A stretch of DNA of 9,195 bases from Gammaproteobacteria bacterium (GCA_028282395.1 JANQHY010000061.1:1-9195); one strand, 5' to 3'. Counted from the first letter of the stretch, positions 1-7,256 are shown. A program made the numbers and translations. Notes: generated by a model not told the origin, from the letters alone.

Positions 1-663
1 CTCAACTTTCTCATTTTCATAGAGCGTTAATCGCGCTGAAAACGGTTGCTTCTCAGTCATCAGGTCTGCACTAATACGCCAATATTCACGCGGCTTAAAT
101 TTCTTAATTTCATTCTCGCGCTCAACAATCAGCCGCAATGCTGGACTCTGCACCCGTCCAGCTGATAGCCCTGGACGAATTTTATGCCACAATAGAGGTG
201 ATAATTTAAAACCAACGAGATGGTCAAGTGCGCGCCGCGCACGATATGCATCGATTAGATGACTCTCTAATTGGCGAGGGTTGGCAATGGCTTTTTCAAT
301 GGCTGCACGAGTAATCTCGTGAAAAACAACGCGGCAGACTTTCTTGTCAGCCAGTAGGTTGTCATCGTTAAGGATCTCATATAGATGCCAAGAGATTGCC
401 TCCCCTTCACGATCCGGGTCAGTGGCCAACAGGAGATTATCAGCTGATTTTAACGCTTTTTCGATTGCTTTGATATTTTTAACGCTATCTTCACCAATTT
501 CATAGGTCATAGCAAAATCATGGTCGGTATCAACCGCGCCATCTTTCGCTACCAAATCACGCACATGACCATAAGATGCAATCACGCGATAATCTTTACC
601 CAAATATTTCTCAATCGTTTTTGCCTTGGCAGGCGATTCGACAATAACAAGATTTTTACTCAT
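1..663 (-). CDS. topA: DNA topoisomerase I, N-terminal part (runs off the left edge)
   Basis: Type IA topoisomerase that relaxes negatively supercoiled DNA by passing strands through a transient single-strand break. Only the first 221 residues are in the window; the family is usually about 750-870 residues. The Toprim domain opens with VIVESPAKAKTIEKYLG, whose Glu9 is the conserved catalytic glutamate. The metal-binding motif TDPDREGE follows, with Asp82, Asp84 and Glu86. Further on come RARRALDHLVGF and SAGRVQSPALRLIVERE at about residues 160-200, both typical of bacterial TopA. The active-site tyrosine and any C-terminal zinc fingers lie outside the window. The ATG at 661-663 starts the canonical MSKNLVIVES N-terminus; the ribosome site (GTGAG) is weak. 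The Smg gene ends only 28 nt upstream, so the two are probably co-transcribed, matching the common smg-topA pairing. Confidence 0.97.
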   Translation of the reverse strand, partial: MSKNLVIVESPAKAKTIEKYLGKDYRVIASYGHVRDLVAKDGAVDTDHDFAMTYEIGEDSVKNIKAIEKALKSADNLLLATDPDREGEAISWHLYEILNDDNLLADKKVCRVVFHEITRAAIEKAIANPRQLESHLIDAYRARRALDHLVGFKLSPLLWHKIRPGLSAGRVQSPALRLIVERENEIKKFKPREYWRISADLMTEKQPFSARLTLYENEKVE

Positions 664-691
664 ATAGACTCACACCGTTGCTAACTGTTCT

Positions 692-1093
692 TTAATGCTG
701 CACACCACTTTGATCAAAAATAATCGAGTGAAGCTGCTTAATCTCATCCTGTTCTAACAAATTACTGACTAGTACCATGAAAATTGTTGCCTTCATAAGC
801 GGCAGATCAACTATTGAGGAGTTATGAAACATCACACTGTCAATTACCAGTTCCCGTGTAGGACTATCGATTATCCCACCCCTTTCTAATGAGAGAAGGT
901 AACTCTGCGCCTCTCGGGTAATTTTGTTACACTCATCGGCCATAAAAACACGAAATGATGTTTTACGTGATGTGGTAACTGCTGTGGTCCAATAGCGGAT
1001 TCTATCAATCTCTTTCATCTGCTCAATAGCATAATTGGCATCTTCAGCAAGCTGTTCTAGTGCAATATTCTCTGTATCCGTCATATCACCCAT
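692..1093 (-). CDS. smg: Smg / DUF494 family protein, N-terminally short
   Basis: The C-terminal two thirds match the Smg (DUF494) family: FRVFMADECNKITREAQSYLLSLERGGIIDSPTRELVIDSV corresponds to the family's conserved region (in E. coli Smg roughly RIYTPEECERL through LETREMVIERV), and LPLMKATIFMVLVSNL corresponds to the last conserved helix. The molecular role of Smg is not established. The protein is 133 residues, against about 155-160 for E. coli Smg. The first helix of the family (a VLMYLFE-type start) is absent, and the frame is closed by a TGA shortly upstream, so no longer start exists in this frame. I saw no remnant of the missing helix in the other upstream frames. A near-consensus promoter overlaps the first ATG, so translation may really begin at Met4 (1084). 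Its place just ahead of topA is the usual one for the family. Confidence 0.8.
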   Translation of the reverse strand: MGDMTDTENIALEQLAEDANYAIEQMKEIDRIRYWTTAVTTSRKTSFRVFMADECNKITREAQSYLLSLERGGIIDSPTRELVIDSVMFHNSSIVDLPLMKATIFMVLVSNLLEQDEIKQLHSIIFDQSGVQH

Positions 1094-1094
1094 T

Positions 1095-1121
1095 ATTATA
1101 TCTCTTTTGCCATGCTGTCAA
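1095..1121 (-). promoter_or_regulatory. Candidate sigma-70 promoter overlapping the smg start
   Basis: On the minus strand a perfect -35 TTGACA (1116-1121) is followed after 15 bp by a perfect -10 TATAAT (1095-1100). The 15-bp spacer is shorter than the optimum of 17. Transcription would start near 1088, inside the annotated first codons of smg. The promoter would therefore serve topA, or smg as a nearly leaderless message read from Met4. Confidence 0.5.
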
Positions 1122-1181
1122 ATGTACTATAGAACAAAATCCATTTTACATAATTGCCATCAATGAGCACTTTCCTTGTTC

Positions 1182-1195
1182 GGCTTTTTTAAGCC
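1182..1195 (-). terminator. Short hairpin downstream of tRNA-Leu
   Basis: GGCTT and AAGCC form a perfect 5-bp stem around a 4-nt loop, just after the tRNA on the minus strand. No U-run follows the stem in that direction, so it is not a canonical rho-independent terminator. It may mark the 3' end of the tRNA transcript or be only a processing barrier. Confidence 0.3.
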
Positions 1196-1205
1196 CGCTA
1201 TCTCA

Positions 1206-1292
1206 TGGTACCGAGGAGAGGACTTGAACCTCCACGGGGTTTCCCCCACAAACACCTGAAGCTTGCGCGTCTACCTATTCCGCCACCTCGGC
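1206..1292 (-). tRNA. tRNA-Leu (anticodon CAG)
   Basis: This is an 87-nt class II tRNA with an encoded CCA end. The acceptor stem pairs GCCGAGG with CCTCGGT, followed by discriminator A and CCA (terminal G1-U72, as in E. coli tRNA-Leu GAG). The D-arm contains the leucine-type AGGTAGAC segment. The anticodon arm is CAAGC-TTCAGGT-GTTTG with anticodon CAG at 1256-1258, reading CUG. A long variable arm (GGGGG-AAA-CCCC type) and a T-arm with GGTTCAAGTCC follow. It lies directly downstream of purA, where gammaproteobacterial genomes often carry a tRNA-Leu. Confidence 0.97.
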
Positions 1293-1303
1293 TCCGGACT
1301 GTG

Positions 1304-1333
1304 ATAATAGTGAAAGGAGCCGGCCCTTGTCAA
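1304..1333 (-). promoter_or_regulatory. tRNA-Leu promoter
   Basis: On the minus strand TTGACA (1328-1333, perfect -35) is followed after 18 bp by TATTAT (1304-1309, five of six -10 bases). Transcription would start near 1297, about 5 nt before the mature tRNA. The start region is G/C-rich (CCGGAGCC), as expected for a stringently controlled stable-RNA promoter. It starts 11 bp past the purA stop codon. Confidence 0.75.
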
Positions 1334-1344
1334 TAACCCTTTCT

Positions 1345-2664
<1,320 letters not shown>

Positions 2665-2666
2665 TT

Positions 2667-2672
2667 ATTATA
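2667..2672 (-). promoter_or_regulatory. Candidate -10 box for purA
   Basis: A perfect TATAAT lies in an A/T-rich run between the DUF2065 stop and purA, 20 bp before the purA ATG. That would give a leader of about 14 nt containing the ribosome site. No good -35 is visible 17-18 bp upstream. A 5-bp-arm palindrome, CTGTGCTCACAG (2682-2693), sits between the -10 and the expected -35, where a regulator could bind. Confidence 0.35.
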
Positions 2673-2705
2673 ATATATTGGCTGTGCTCACAGTTATTAA
2701 CATGG

Positions 2706-2909
2706 CTACAAAAAGTAATGCGCCAAACAAAACAGAATCACACCGATTATCATGCTTACCAAACCGGCAATTTGCACCGTGTGATTGCGCTGATTGATCA
2801 AATGTTGCATGATTTTTCGCCACAAGCGCGGTGCAACAAATGGCAGAAACCCCTCAAAAATGAGTAATAACGCAATCGCTGCTGTTACGATATACGATAA
2901 ATGATTCAT
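2706..2909 (-). CDS. DUF2065 (YjeT-like) small inner-membrane protein
   Basis: Two-helix membrane protein of unknown function that in many proteobacteria lies between hflC and purA. With the ATG at 2907-2909 it is 67 residues, close to the family's 60-65. Helix 1 covers about residues 4-20, followed by the family signature E19GFLPFVAPRLWRKI (compare LEGLGPMLYPKAWKKM in E. coli YjeT). Helix 2 covers about residues 47-64 (IAGLVSMIIGVILFCLA). The reading frame could also start at an ATG at 2963, adding 18 polar residues. I rejected that start because the extension is absent from the family, although it has a better ribosome site (AGGGGA). A TTGACA (2943-2948), 18 bp, TACCAT (2919-2924) promoter candidate lies directly upstream. 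Confidence 0.88.
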   Translation of the reverse strand: MNHLSYIVTAAIALLLIFEGFLPFVAPRLWRKIMQHLINQRNHTVQIAGLVSMIIGVILFCLAHYFL

Positions 2910-2990
2910 AGTGCGCCTATGGTAGGGTGATTGCAACGCCCTTGTCAAGCAGTGATGCAGCATATCGTCCCCTATTGTAAAGTTCTCCTG

Positions 2991-3830
2991 TTAGTTCCCT
3001 GTTCGCACAACTGTGGCTATTCTGTCTTTAACGAAATGGATATGTATTGTCTCATCATTAGCCAACTGCTGCAGCCCTTCAATTAATGCACCAAGCTCCT
3101 CATCCGTTGCTAGATGCTTATCAATTGCTACGGGACGATAGCTCTGCATCGCTAACGTCAATAACTGCTTGTTTTCGGGTTTGGTCAGGTGTGGATGAAA
3201 AACTGTCGTATAAGGAATACGGCCAGCAGCCTCGCCTAACCATTGGGTAATACTCTCTCCTAGCGTATAATCAACCGAGTAGAGTTTGGCCAACTCAAAA
3301 CTCAAACGATACCACTGTGCAAATGCGACATTGTCAATGCGTTTGGCATAATTATCTGCGCTGACGCAGCAAGCAACAGAAAAATCACCCTCTTCACAGA
3401 TCAATCTACCATTCGGTGCTAACATATAGTACAGAGCTTTCAACACCTGTTTTATATGATGTGGTAACACCCAAGCCAATATCCAGCGCCCGTAAATAAT
3501 ATCGAATTCCACGCCTTTTAATAGTGCGATTTCATTAATACGCTCTATTTCACTTTCAATAAATACCATATTCCCTAGTGAATGTTGCTCGGCGCGCATA
3601 ATCTGTTGACCATCACGCTCTATACCAACATAGGTCCCCTCTTCACCAATCTGCTCAGCTATCCAACGCCCAAGAATTGCTGGCCCACAGCCCAATTCAA
3701 GCACATTCATTCCTGGCCGCAATACAGCTTGTAATCCATGTTGACTGTTAGGATTATAAATATTGTTCAATAACTGCAATCGAGCTAACTCAAACGGTGA
3801 ACTATTTTGAAAAAGATATTCACTATACAT
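2991..3830 (-). CDS. Class I SAM-dependent methyltransferase
   Basis: 279 residues with a Rossmann-type methyltransferase core. SAM-binding motif I is VLELGCGPAILG (residues 43-54). The acidic residue closing strand 2 is Glu71 in YVGIER. FDIIYGRWILAWVLPHHIKQVLKALYYMLAPNGRLICEEGD (109-149) covers motifs post-I to III, with the typical L-P-G-like turn before the strand. The roughly 125 C-terminal residues form a helical cap that I cannot assign to a substrate. No target (RNA, protein, lipid or small molecule) can be read from the sequence. I chose the ATG at 3828-3830 because a good GGTGAG ribosome site precedes it; a GTG at 3878 would add 16 residues but lacks such a site. The gene follows the LuxR-type regulator by 81 bp and may be co-transcribed with it. 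Confidence 0.85.
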   Translation of the reverse strand: MYSEYLFQNSSPFELARLQLLNNIYNPNSQHGLQAVLRPGMNVLELGCGPAILGRWIAEQIGEEGTYVGIERDGQQIMRAEQHSLGNMVFIESEIERINEIALLKGVEFDIIYGRWILAWVLPHHIKQVLKALYYMLAPNGRLICEEGDFSVACCVSADNYAKRIDNVAFAQWYRLSFELAKLYSVDYTLGESITQWLGEAAGRIPYTTVFHPHLTKPENKQLLTLAMQSYRPVAIDKHLATDEELGALIEGLQQLANDETIHIHFVKDRIATVVRTGN

Positions 3831-3911
3831 AAAACTCTCACCCCTATTTTCCCTTAATATAATATCCAATAAATGCACAAATGAGAAGTTAAGAAAAGAA
3901 TAAGCGATTTT

Positions 3912-4157
3912 CTATAGCAAAATATTTAAAATGTCTTCAACAAAAAGAGGGTACCTTTTATTCTGACGTTCACATAACGCGGCTAATTTAGCAGTAGCTT
4001 CTTGTGAAGTACGGCAATGGAGATGATTAACCGTTTTTTTCCAGCGTAGTTGCACCGCACGCTCTGTAAGTTCCAAATCAAGAGCAATTCTGTTGATGCT
4101 TTTACCATGAATTAAACTAAGCGCAATAATAGCATCAATACGACTGGGATATTTCAT
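3912..4157 (-). CDS. Stand-alone LuxR-type helix-turn-helix protein
   Basis: 81 residues that are essentially one GerE/LuxR DNA-binding domain. The segment IIALSLIHGKSINRIALDLELTERAVQLRWKKTV (about residues 10-43) fits the four-helix pattern: a scaffold helix, the GKS-x-x-x-IA turn, the LELTERAVQ recognition-helix entry, then the dimerisation helix with H-x-x-x-x-TSQEATAKLAAL. No receiver, autoinducer or PAS domain precedes it. The ATG has an excellent GGAGGG ribosome site 3 nt upstream, so it starts as a free-standing domain and is not cut from a longer frame here. Divergence from textbook LuxR proteins is considerable, so the family call rests on the helix pattern. Its targets are unknown; the downstream methyltransferase and its own leader are candidates. 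Confidence 0.7.
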   Translation of the reverse strand: MKYPSRIDAIIALSLIHGKSINRIALDLELTERAVQLRWKKTVNHLHCRTSQEATAKLAALCERQNKRYPLFVEDILNILL

Positions 4158-4204
4158 AAACCCTCCAACAAATTTAACTACTATCTAACCCTGCCGAAGA
4201 TAAC

Positions 4205-4231
4205 AATCATGAAAAAATCTTTAAATCATGA
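4205..4231. repeat. Duplicated AATCATGA boxes in the HTH leader
   Basis: Two copies of AATCATGA (4205-4212 and 4224-4231) lie 19 bp apart, start to start, in the leader of the HTH gene. Each contains the palindrome TCATGA, and each has GATAAC close by (near 4199 and 4234). The arrangement could be an autoregulatory operator or be chance in A/T-rich DNA. Confidence 0.35.
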
Positions 4232-4255
4232 CAGATAACGACTCAGTTAAGGATT

Positions 4256-4284
4256 AGAATAGATATTACAAACAAAATAGTTAA
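4256..4284 (-). promoter_or_regulatory. Candidate promoter for the HTH gene
   Basis: TTAACT (4279-4284) is separated by exactly 17 bp from TATTCT (4256-4261), each matching four of six consensus bases. Transcription would start near 4249 with a leader of about 92 nt. A perfect TTGACA (4304-4309) lies a little further upstream, but I find no good -10 at the right distance from it. Confidence 0.4.
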
Positions 4285-4323
4285 CAGAAATAAATTTCAT
4301 TACTGTCAACACCTACCCCAAAA

Positions 4324-4446
4324 GTAACTACTGGCATTCTCGTCATTGCAAGCGTAACACAGCAATACAGCGATAAAGTCGCTAGCAACAAAGTGCTGGA
4401 TTGCTTCGGCGCTACGCACCTCGCAACGACGGAGGTGAGAAGTTAC
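4324..4446. repeat. Imperfect palindromic intergenic repeat (MITE/REP-like)
   Basis: The ends are GTAACT (4324-4329) and AGTTAC (4441-4446). The arms continue inwards as CGTCATTGCAAG (4341-4352), opposite the reverse complement CGTCGTTGCGAG of 4420-4431, then CGTAACACAGCAATACAGC opposite CGTAGCGCCGAAGCAATCCAGC. The centre closes with a perfect AGCGA-TAAAG-TCGCT hairpin (4369-4383). The motif set CGTCATTGCRAG ... GGATTGCTTCG ... CTCGCAAYGACG resembles dispersed palindromes seen between genes in several bacterial groups, including intracellular ones; that comparison is from memory. No transposase is present, so if mobile it would be non-autonomous. Confidence 0.7.
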
Positions 4447-4634
4447 CCTAAAAAAACAATGGAGATTAATCAGGTCATAGTGATTACATTAAAAATGTTA
4501 TGAATGCAAAAAACACCTGCTTTTTGCAATATCACTACAATAAAAATTTACCTACCCTTTATCCCCTACTTTCCTGGCAAACAGTTCAATATATTTTTAC
4601 AAATTAGTAATATATTATGCTACTTTTACCAGAA

Positions 4635-4660
4635 TCGGGACAATACTCAGATTGTCCCGA
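4635..4660 (-). terminator. Hairpin terminator of the outer-membrane protein gene
   Basis: A perfect 10-bp stem, TCGGGACAAT with ATTGTCCCGA, around a 6-nt loop lies 12 bp past the stop codon at 4673. The U-run is poor on both strands (ATTCTGG on the minus strand), so termination may be partial, but position and stem strength fit a transcript end. Confidence 0.65.
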
Positions 4661-4672
4661 CATCATAAAACA

Positions 4673-5386
4673 TTACACATCAAAAAAGAATGAAGCACCA
4701 ACATCAAACAGATTATTCTGATAATAGGTATCAAAATCCTCCGTTGTTGTTGTATTTCTGTGCTGAACATAATATTTCTCTGTAACTGAAGAGGAACCAA
4801 TATGGTGAAACTCTCCAAACAAGCGTATATTTTTATTGATCTGATAGCCGACACCGAGAATACTCTGATAACCAAATGCGTGCGTCTGTGTACCATCTAC
4901 CAAACCATTATCATCATTATTAAAGTTAAATGACAGTACACCAACACCCAATCCAAGATAGGGCACCCAGTGCTCATCAATATGGAAATCGTGAATGAAA
5001 TTCACCATTATCGCAAGCGCCGACATGTTGGTTCCCGACAGATCACCAGCTAAAGCATCACCGTCAATACTATTGATCTCATTCTGCATGTAAATCATCT
5101 GCAGTTCACTGCGCCAATTACCCATCTTGATACCAAGACTGCCGCCAACATTACCACCAAATTTATACTTGAGTGTTAAACCTAACGGAATATCAGTATC
5201 CGCCCAATATTGATCCTGCAGCGCATTACCACCGAGCATTAACGAACCGTAAATCTGCCTAGTTGCTGTAGGAAGCTGTCCTTGCTGAGCACCGCTATTA
5301 TAATAAGCATAGTTCGGTGCAGCACAAATGCCTGTGCTAACAGCCATTAATGTCGCCAGACCACCTGCGATCATGAGTTTTTTCAT
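4673..5386 (-). CDS. Outer-membrane beta-barrel protein (opacity / surface-antigen type)
   Basis: 237 residues. A clear Sec signal peptide, MKKLMIAGGLATLMAVSTGICA, is likely cut after residue 22 (ICA|AP). The cysteine in it does not sit in a lipobox, because the residue before it is Ile. The mature part alternates polar and hydrophobic residues as in transmembrane strands, with glycine turns: IYGSLMLGG, IPLGLTLKYKFG, WRSELQMIYM, ALAIMVNFIHDF, WVPYLGLGVGVLSF, GYQSILGVGYQI, IRLFGEFHHIG and a final LFDVGASFFFDV. This fits an 8-stranded OmpA/Opa-like or Msp2/P44-like barrel. The last residue is Val, where barrels often end in Phe. The ATG has a GGAG ribosome site 8 nt upstream. It has its own promoter and terminator, so it is a single-gene unit. 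The specific role is unknown; adhesion or surface interaction is the usual guess. Confidence 0.8.
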   Translation of the reverse strand: MKKLMIAGGLATLMAVSTGICAAPNYAYYNSGAQQGQLPTATRQIYGSLMLGGNALQDQYWADTDIPLGLTLKYKFGGNVGGSLGIKMGNWRSELQMIYMQNEINSIDGDALAGDLSGTNMSALAIMVNFIHDFHIDEHWVPYLGLGVGVLSFNFNNDDNGLVDGTQTHAFGYQSILGVGYQINKNIRLFGEFHHIGSSSVTEKYYVQHRNTTTTEDFDTYYQNNLFDVGASFFFDV

Positions 5387-5426
5387 TTTTTAATCTCCGA
5401 TTAAGCTACATGAGAAAATTATTATT

Positions 5427-5439
5427 TATCATAATGATA
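5427..5439. promoter_or_regulatory. Palindrome in the outer-membrane protein leader
   Basis: TATCAT-A-ATGATA is a perfect 13-bp palindrome about 41 bp before the start codon, inside the expected 5' leader. It could bind a dimeric regulator. It resembles parts of Fur-type sites only loosely, and the surroundings are very A/T-rich. Confidence 0.25.
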
Positions 5440-5479
5440 TACCATAAGATCACAGAATATCACTACACTAATCGCGGCT

Positions 5480-5507
5480 ATTATACCAATAGACAATAGC
5501 GATGCAA
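5480..5507 (-). promoter_or_regulatory. Extended -10 promoter for the outer-membrane protein gene
   Basis: On the minus strand TGGTATAAT supplies an extended -10, with the perfect hexamer at 5480-5485. A weak -35, TTGCAT (5502-5507), lies 16 bp upstream. Transcription would start near 5473, giving a leader of about 87 nt. No terminator is visible between the dehydrogenase stop and this promoter, so some read-through from the upstream cluster is possible. Confidence 0.6.
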
Positions 5508-5555
5508 CAATAAAAGACAGAATTTGCACAATAATCTTACTTTCCACTAAACAGG

Positions 5556-6308
5556 TTATCGGCAAGTATAACCGCCATCAATGGCCACTAAAGAACCTGT
5601 CATATAACTGGCTTTATCGCTACAGAGGAAAAAAATCAGGTTTGCCACCTCTTCCGGTGATCCCACCCGGTTTAACGGCTGTGCCTGCGCCTCCTCCTTT
5701 TCAATCTCTATCATTGAAACCCCGCTTCTGAAATGATGCTTTTCCATAGCATCACGCAACAGTGGTGTATTGATGGTCCCAGCACAAACACAGTTTACGC
5801 GAATGCCATATTTGGCATAATCCAGTGCGATACTCTTAGTTAAATAACCAATTGCTGATTTACTGATACCATAAGCTGCTGATCGTGGTTTACCTATCAA
5901 AGTTTGATCAGACCCCAATAATACAATTGACCCACCTTGCTGCTGGCGCATAGTTGGCAATACCGATTTAAGCAACCAGAAAGTACCGGTCAAATTAGTA
6001 TTGAGAACACGGTAGTAATCATCCAATGTTGTCTCTTCAATAGTAGCGGAAAAATGGATACCGGCGTTACTAACAACGCTATCAATTTTTTCTTCTTGGG
6101 CAAGAATTTTTTTAACCGCCTCTTCAATTGAACTTGGTTGTGACATATCACAAGGGAAATAGGTGACTTGCTCCAATGTATATTCCGGTTCTACCAGATC
6201 GAGAATAAAAATATTTTTTGTCTCTTCTTGTTGGGCAAATAGTTTAGCAGTCGCTGCACCAATCCCTTTCGATCCTCCAGTAATAATAACATTGTTTAAA
6301 TTACTCAT
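5556..6308 (-). CDS. Short-chain dehydrogenase/reductase (classical SDR)
   Basis: 250 residues, the standard length for classical SDRs. Seen: the cofactor motif TGGSKGIG (10-17), Asp37 at the end of strand 2 (FILD), which suggests NAD(H) over NADP(H), CDMS (53-56), NAG (81-83), Asn105, catalytic Ser133, and Tyr146/Lys150 in YGISK. The C-terminal MTGSLVAIDGGYT is typical. The loop usually reading PG after strand 6 is CAGTINTPL here. A strong GAGGAG ribosome site lies 7 nt before the ATG. It follows the amidohydrolase by 21 bp and is the last gene of the three-gene cluster, so it probably oxidises a hydroxyl of the shared substrate or an intermediate. SDR plus a COG3618 hydrolase recalls the L-fucose oxidation route, but the substrate cannot be read from the sequence. 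Confidence 0.93.
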   Translation of the reverse strand: MSNLNNVIITGGSKGIGAATAKLFAQQEETKNIFILDLVEPEYTLEQVTYFPCDMSQPSSIEEAVKKILAQEEKIDSVVSNAGIHFSATIEETTLDDYYRVLNTNLTGTFWLLKSVLPTMRQQQGGSIVLLGSDQTLIGKPRSAAYGISKSAIGYLTKSIALDYAKYGIRVNCVCAGTINTPLLRDAMEKHHFRSGVSMIEIEKEEAQAQPLNRVGSPEEVANLIFFLCSDKASYMTGSLVAIDGGYTCR

Positions 6309-6329
6309 ATTTAAACTCCTCTAATGTGA

Positions 6330-7250
6330 TTAGACTCGATAAAATTTTTCAGCATTATGTGAAAAAAGTTTACTTTTATCTTCCCATGACAACTTTGCCA
6401 CAACTGAATGGTAGCTATCCATTAATTCAGTAAAACGGCAATATAATCCATCAATTGGGAAATTACTGGCAAAAAAGCAACGATCAACACCAAAACAGTC
6501 AATTAGATGCTCAATCAATGGTGTAATCGACGCAACTGACCAATTATGGTCGACCATTGCAAAACCAGAAAGTTGCACCATGACATTCATACAACTCGAT
6601 AACTGGCGCATACTCTGCTGCCAAATCTGTCTCTCTTCAGCCAATGGCATCCCGGCATGAGTTACAACCATAGGTGTATCGGGAAATTCGTTGGCAATCG
6701 CTATTACCTGCGACAATTGTTGCGGTAACACTTGCATCGAGAATGAAAAGCCATATTGTGATAACAATGCATACCCTTTTTTCCATTGCGTGTCGGTTAA
6801 ATAATCGCCACGATCGCAACAACGGTAAAGTGGGTTGTCATGCCAGCCAACTATCTGTCTCACACCTTTGACTTGTGGAAATTGGCTGTAATAAGCAAGA
6901 TGCTGCTCAACATCGGCAGCATTCAATTCGATGCCAGCAACAATTCCTTGTAACATCCTGACATCTTTCATCAATATCACTATATTCTCTACTTCTTGTC
7001 TGGCAAAAGCAAGAGCCGTTGCTTCAATATGAATGATTTTTTTTATATTGATGCGCAAACTGTCAGCAAAATAGTCGCTGGGAAGATAGTGGCGGCGAAT
7101 TGAGCTTAAATCTCCTAATAAAGGACTTTCTCCTTGGGCCAACCAAGGGTAATGATTAGCATCAAATTTCCAAAAATGACAATGTGGGTCAACGACTGGC
7201 AAATCATCTGGTATTGCTATGAGATCATGCTGCTTCTGCGATTTTATCAC
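6330..7250 (-). CDS. COG3618-type amidohydrolase (amidohydrolase 2 family, lactonase-like)
   Basis: 306-residue TIM-barrel hydrolase related to L-fuconolactonase and LigI-type lactonases. Visible family features are VDPHCHFW (20-27) with the HxH metal/active-site pair His23 and His25, HIEA (74-77), VKGVRQIVGWHDNP (128-140), VTHAGMP (197-202) with His198, VQLSGF (225-230), and FFASNFPIDGLY (259-270). In many relatives the last motif reads GSDWP with a catalytic Asp; the SNFP form occurs in part of the family. The start is GTG (7248-7250). Its ribosome site GGGAG lies inside the last codons of the M81 gene, which ends only 6 bp upstream, so translational coupling is likely. The likely reaction is opening of a lactone or cyclic amide made or used by its neighbours; the substrate is unknown. 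Confidence 0.9.
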   Translation of the reverse strand: MIKSQKQHDLIAIPDDLPVVDPHCHFWKFDANHYPWLAQGESPLLGDLSSIRRHYLPSDYFADSLRINIKKIIHIEATALAFARQEVENIVILMKDVRMLQGIVAGIELNAADVEQHLAYYSQFPQVKGVRQIVGWHDNPLYRCCDRGDYLTDTQWKKGYALLSQYGFSFSMQVLPQQLSQVIAIANEFPDTPMVVTHAGMPLAEERQIWQQSMRQLSSCMNVMVQLSGFAMVDHNWSVASITPLIEHLIDCFGVDRCFFASNFPIDGLYCRFTELMDSYHSVVAKLSWEDKSKLFSHNAEKFYRV

Positions 7251-7256
7251 GACTGA

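Larger units (their letters stand above)
4158..4672. other. Gene-free stretch between the HTH gene and the outer-membrane protein gene
   Basis: No reading frame with coding character is visible over about 515 bp. From low to high coordinates it holds a pair of TCATGA boxes and a promoter for the HTH gene (4205-4309), a 123-bp imperfect palindrome (4324-4446), an A/T-rich segment with an 8-bp-arm hairpin TGCAAAAA/TTTTTGCA (4505-4528), and the strong hairpin that ends the outer-membrane protein transcript (4635-4660). Confidence 0.75.

Noticed and set aside
2682..2693. CTGTGCTCACAG as a LexA or CRP site before purA
   Set aside because: The spacing fits neither: LexA boxes need a longer spacer between CTG and CAG, and CRP needs six bases between TGTGA and TCACA. 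It is noted only as a generic palindrome.
2910..2963. Longer start of the DUF2065 protein at 2963
   Set aside because: The added 18 residues are polar and absent from the family; the internal ATG gives the normal length and places helix 1 at the N-terminus.
3831..3878. Longer GTG start of the methyltransferase at 3878
   Set aside because: No ribosome site precedes the GTG, while the ATG at 3830 has GGTGAG at a good distance.
4459..4503. 14-codon plus-strand frame starting ATGGAGATT in the gene-free stretch
   Set aside because: No ribosome site or promoter, and the length is expected by chance in A/T-rich DNA.
4663..4896. 77-codon minus-strand frame overlapping the end of the outer-membrane protein gene
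   Set aside because: It lies in another frame of a gene with a clear signal peptide and barrel pattern, and has no start signals of its own.
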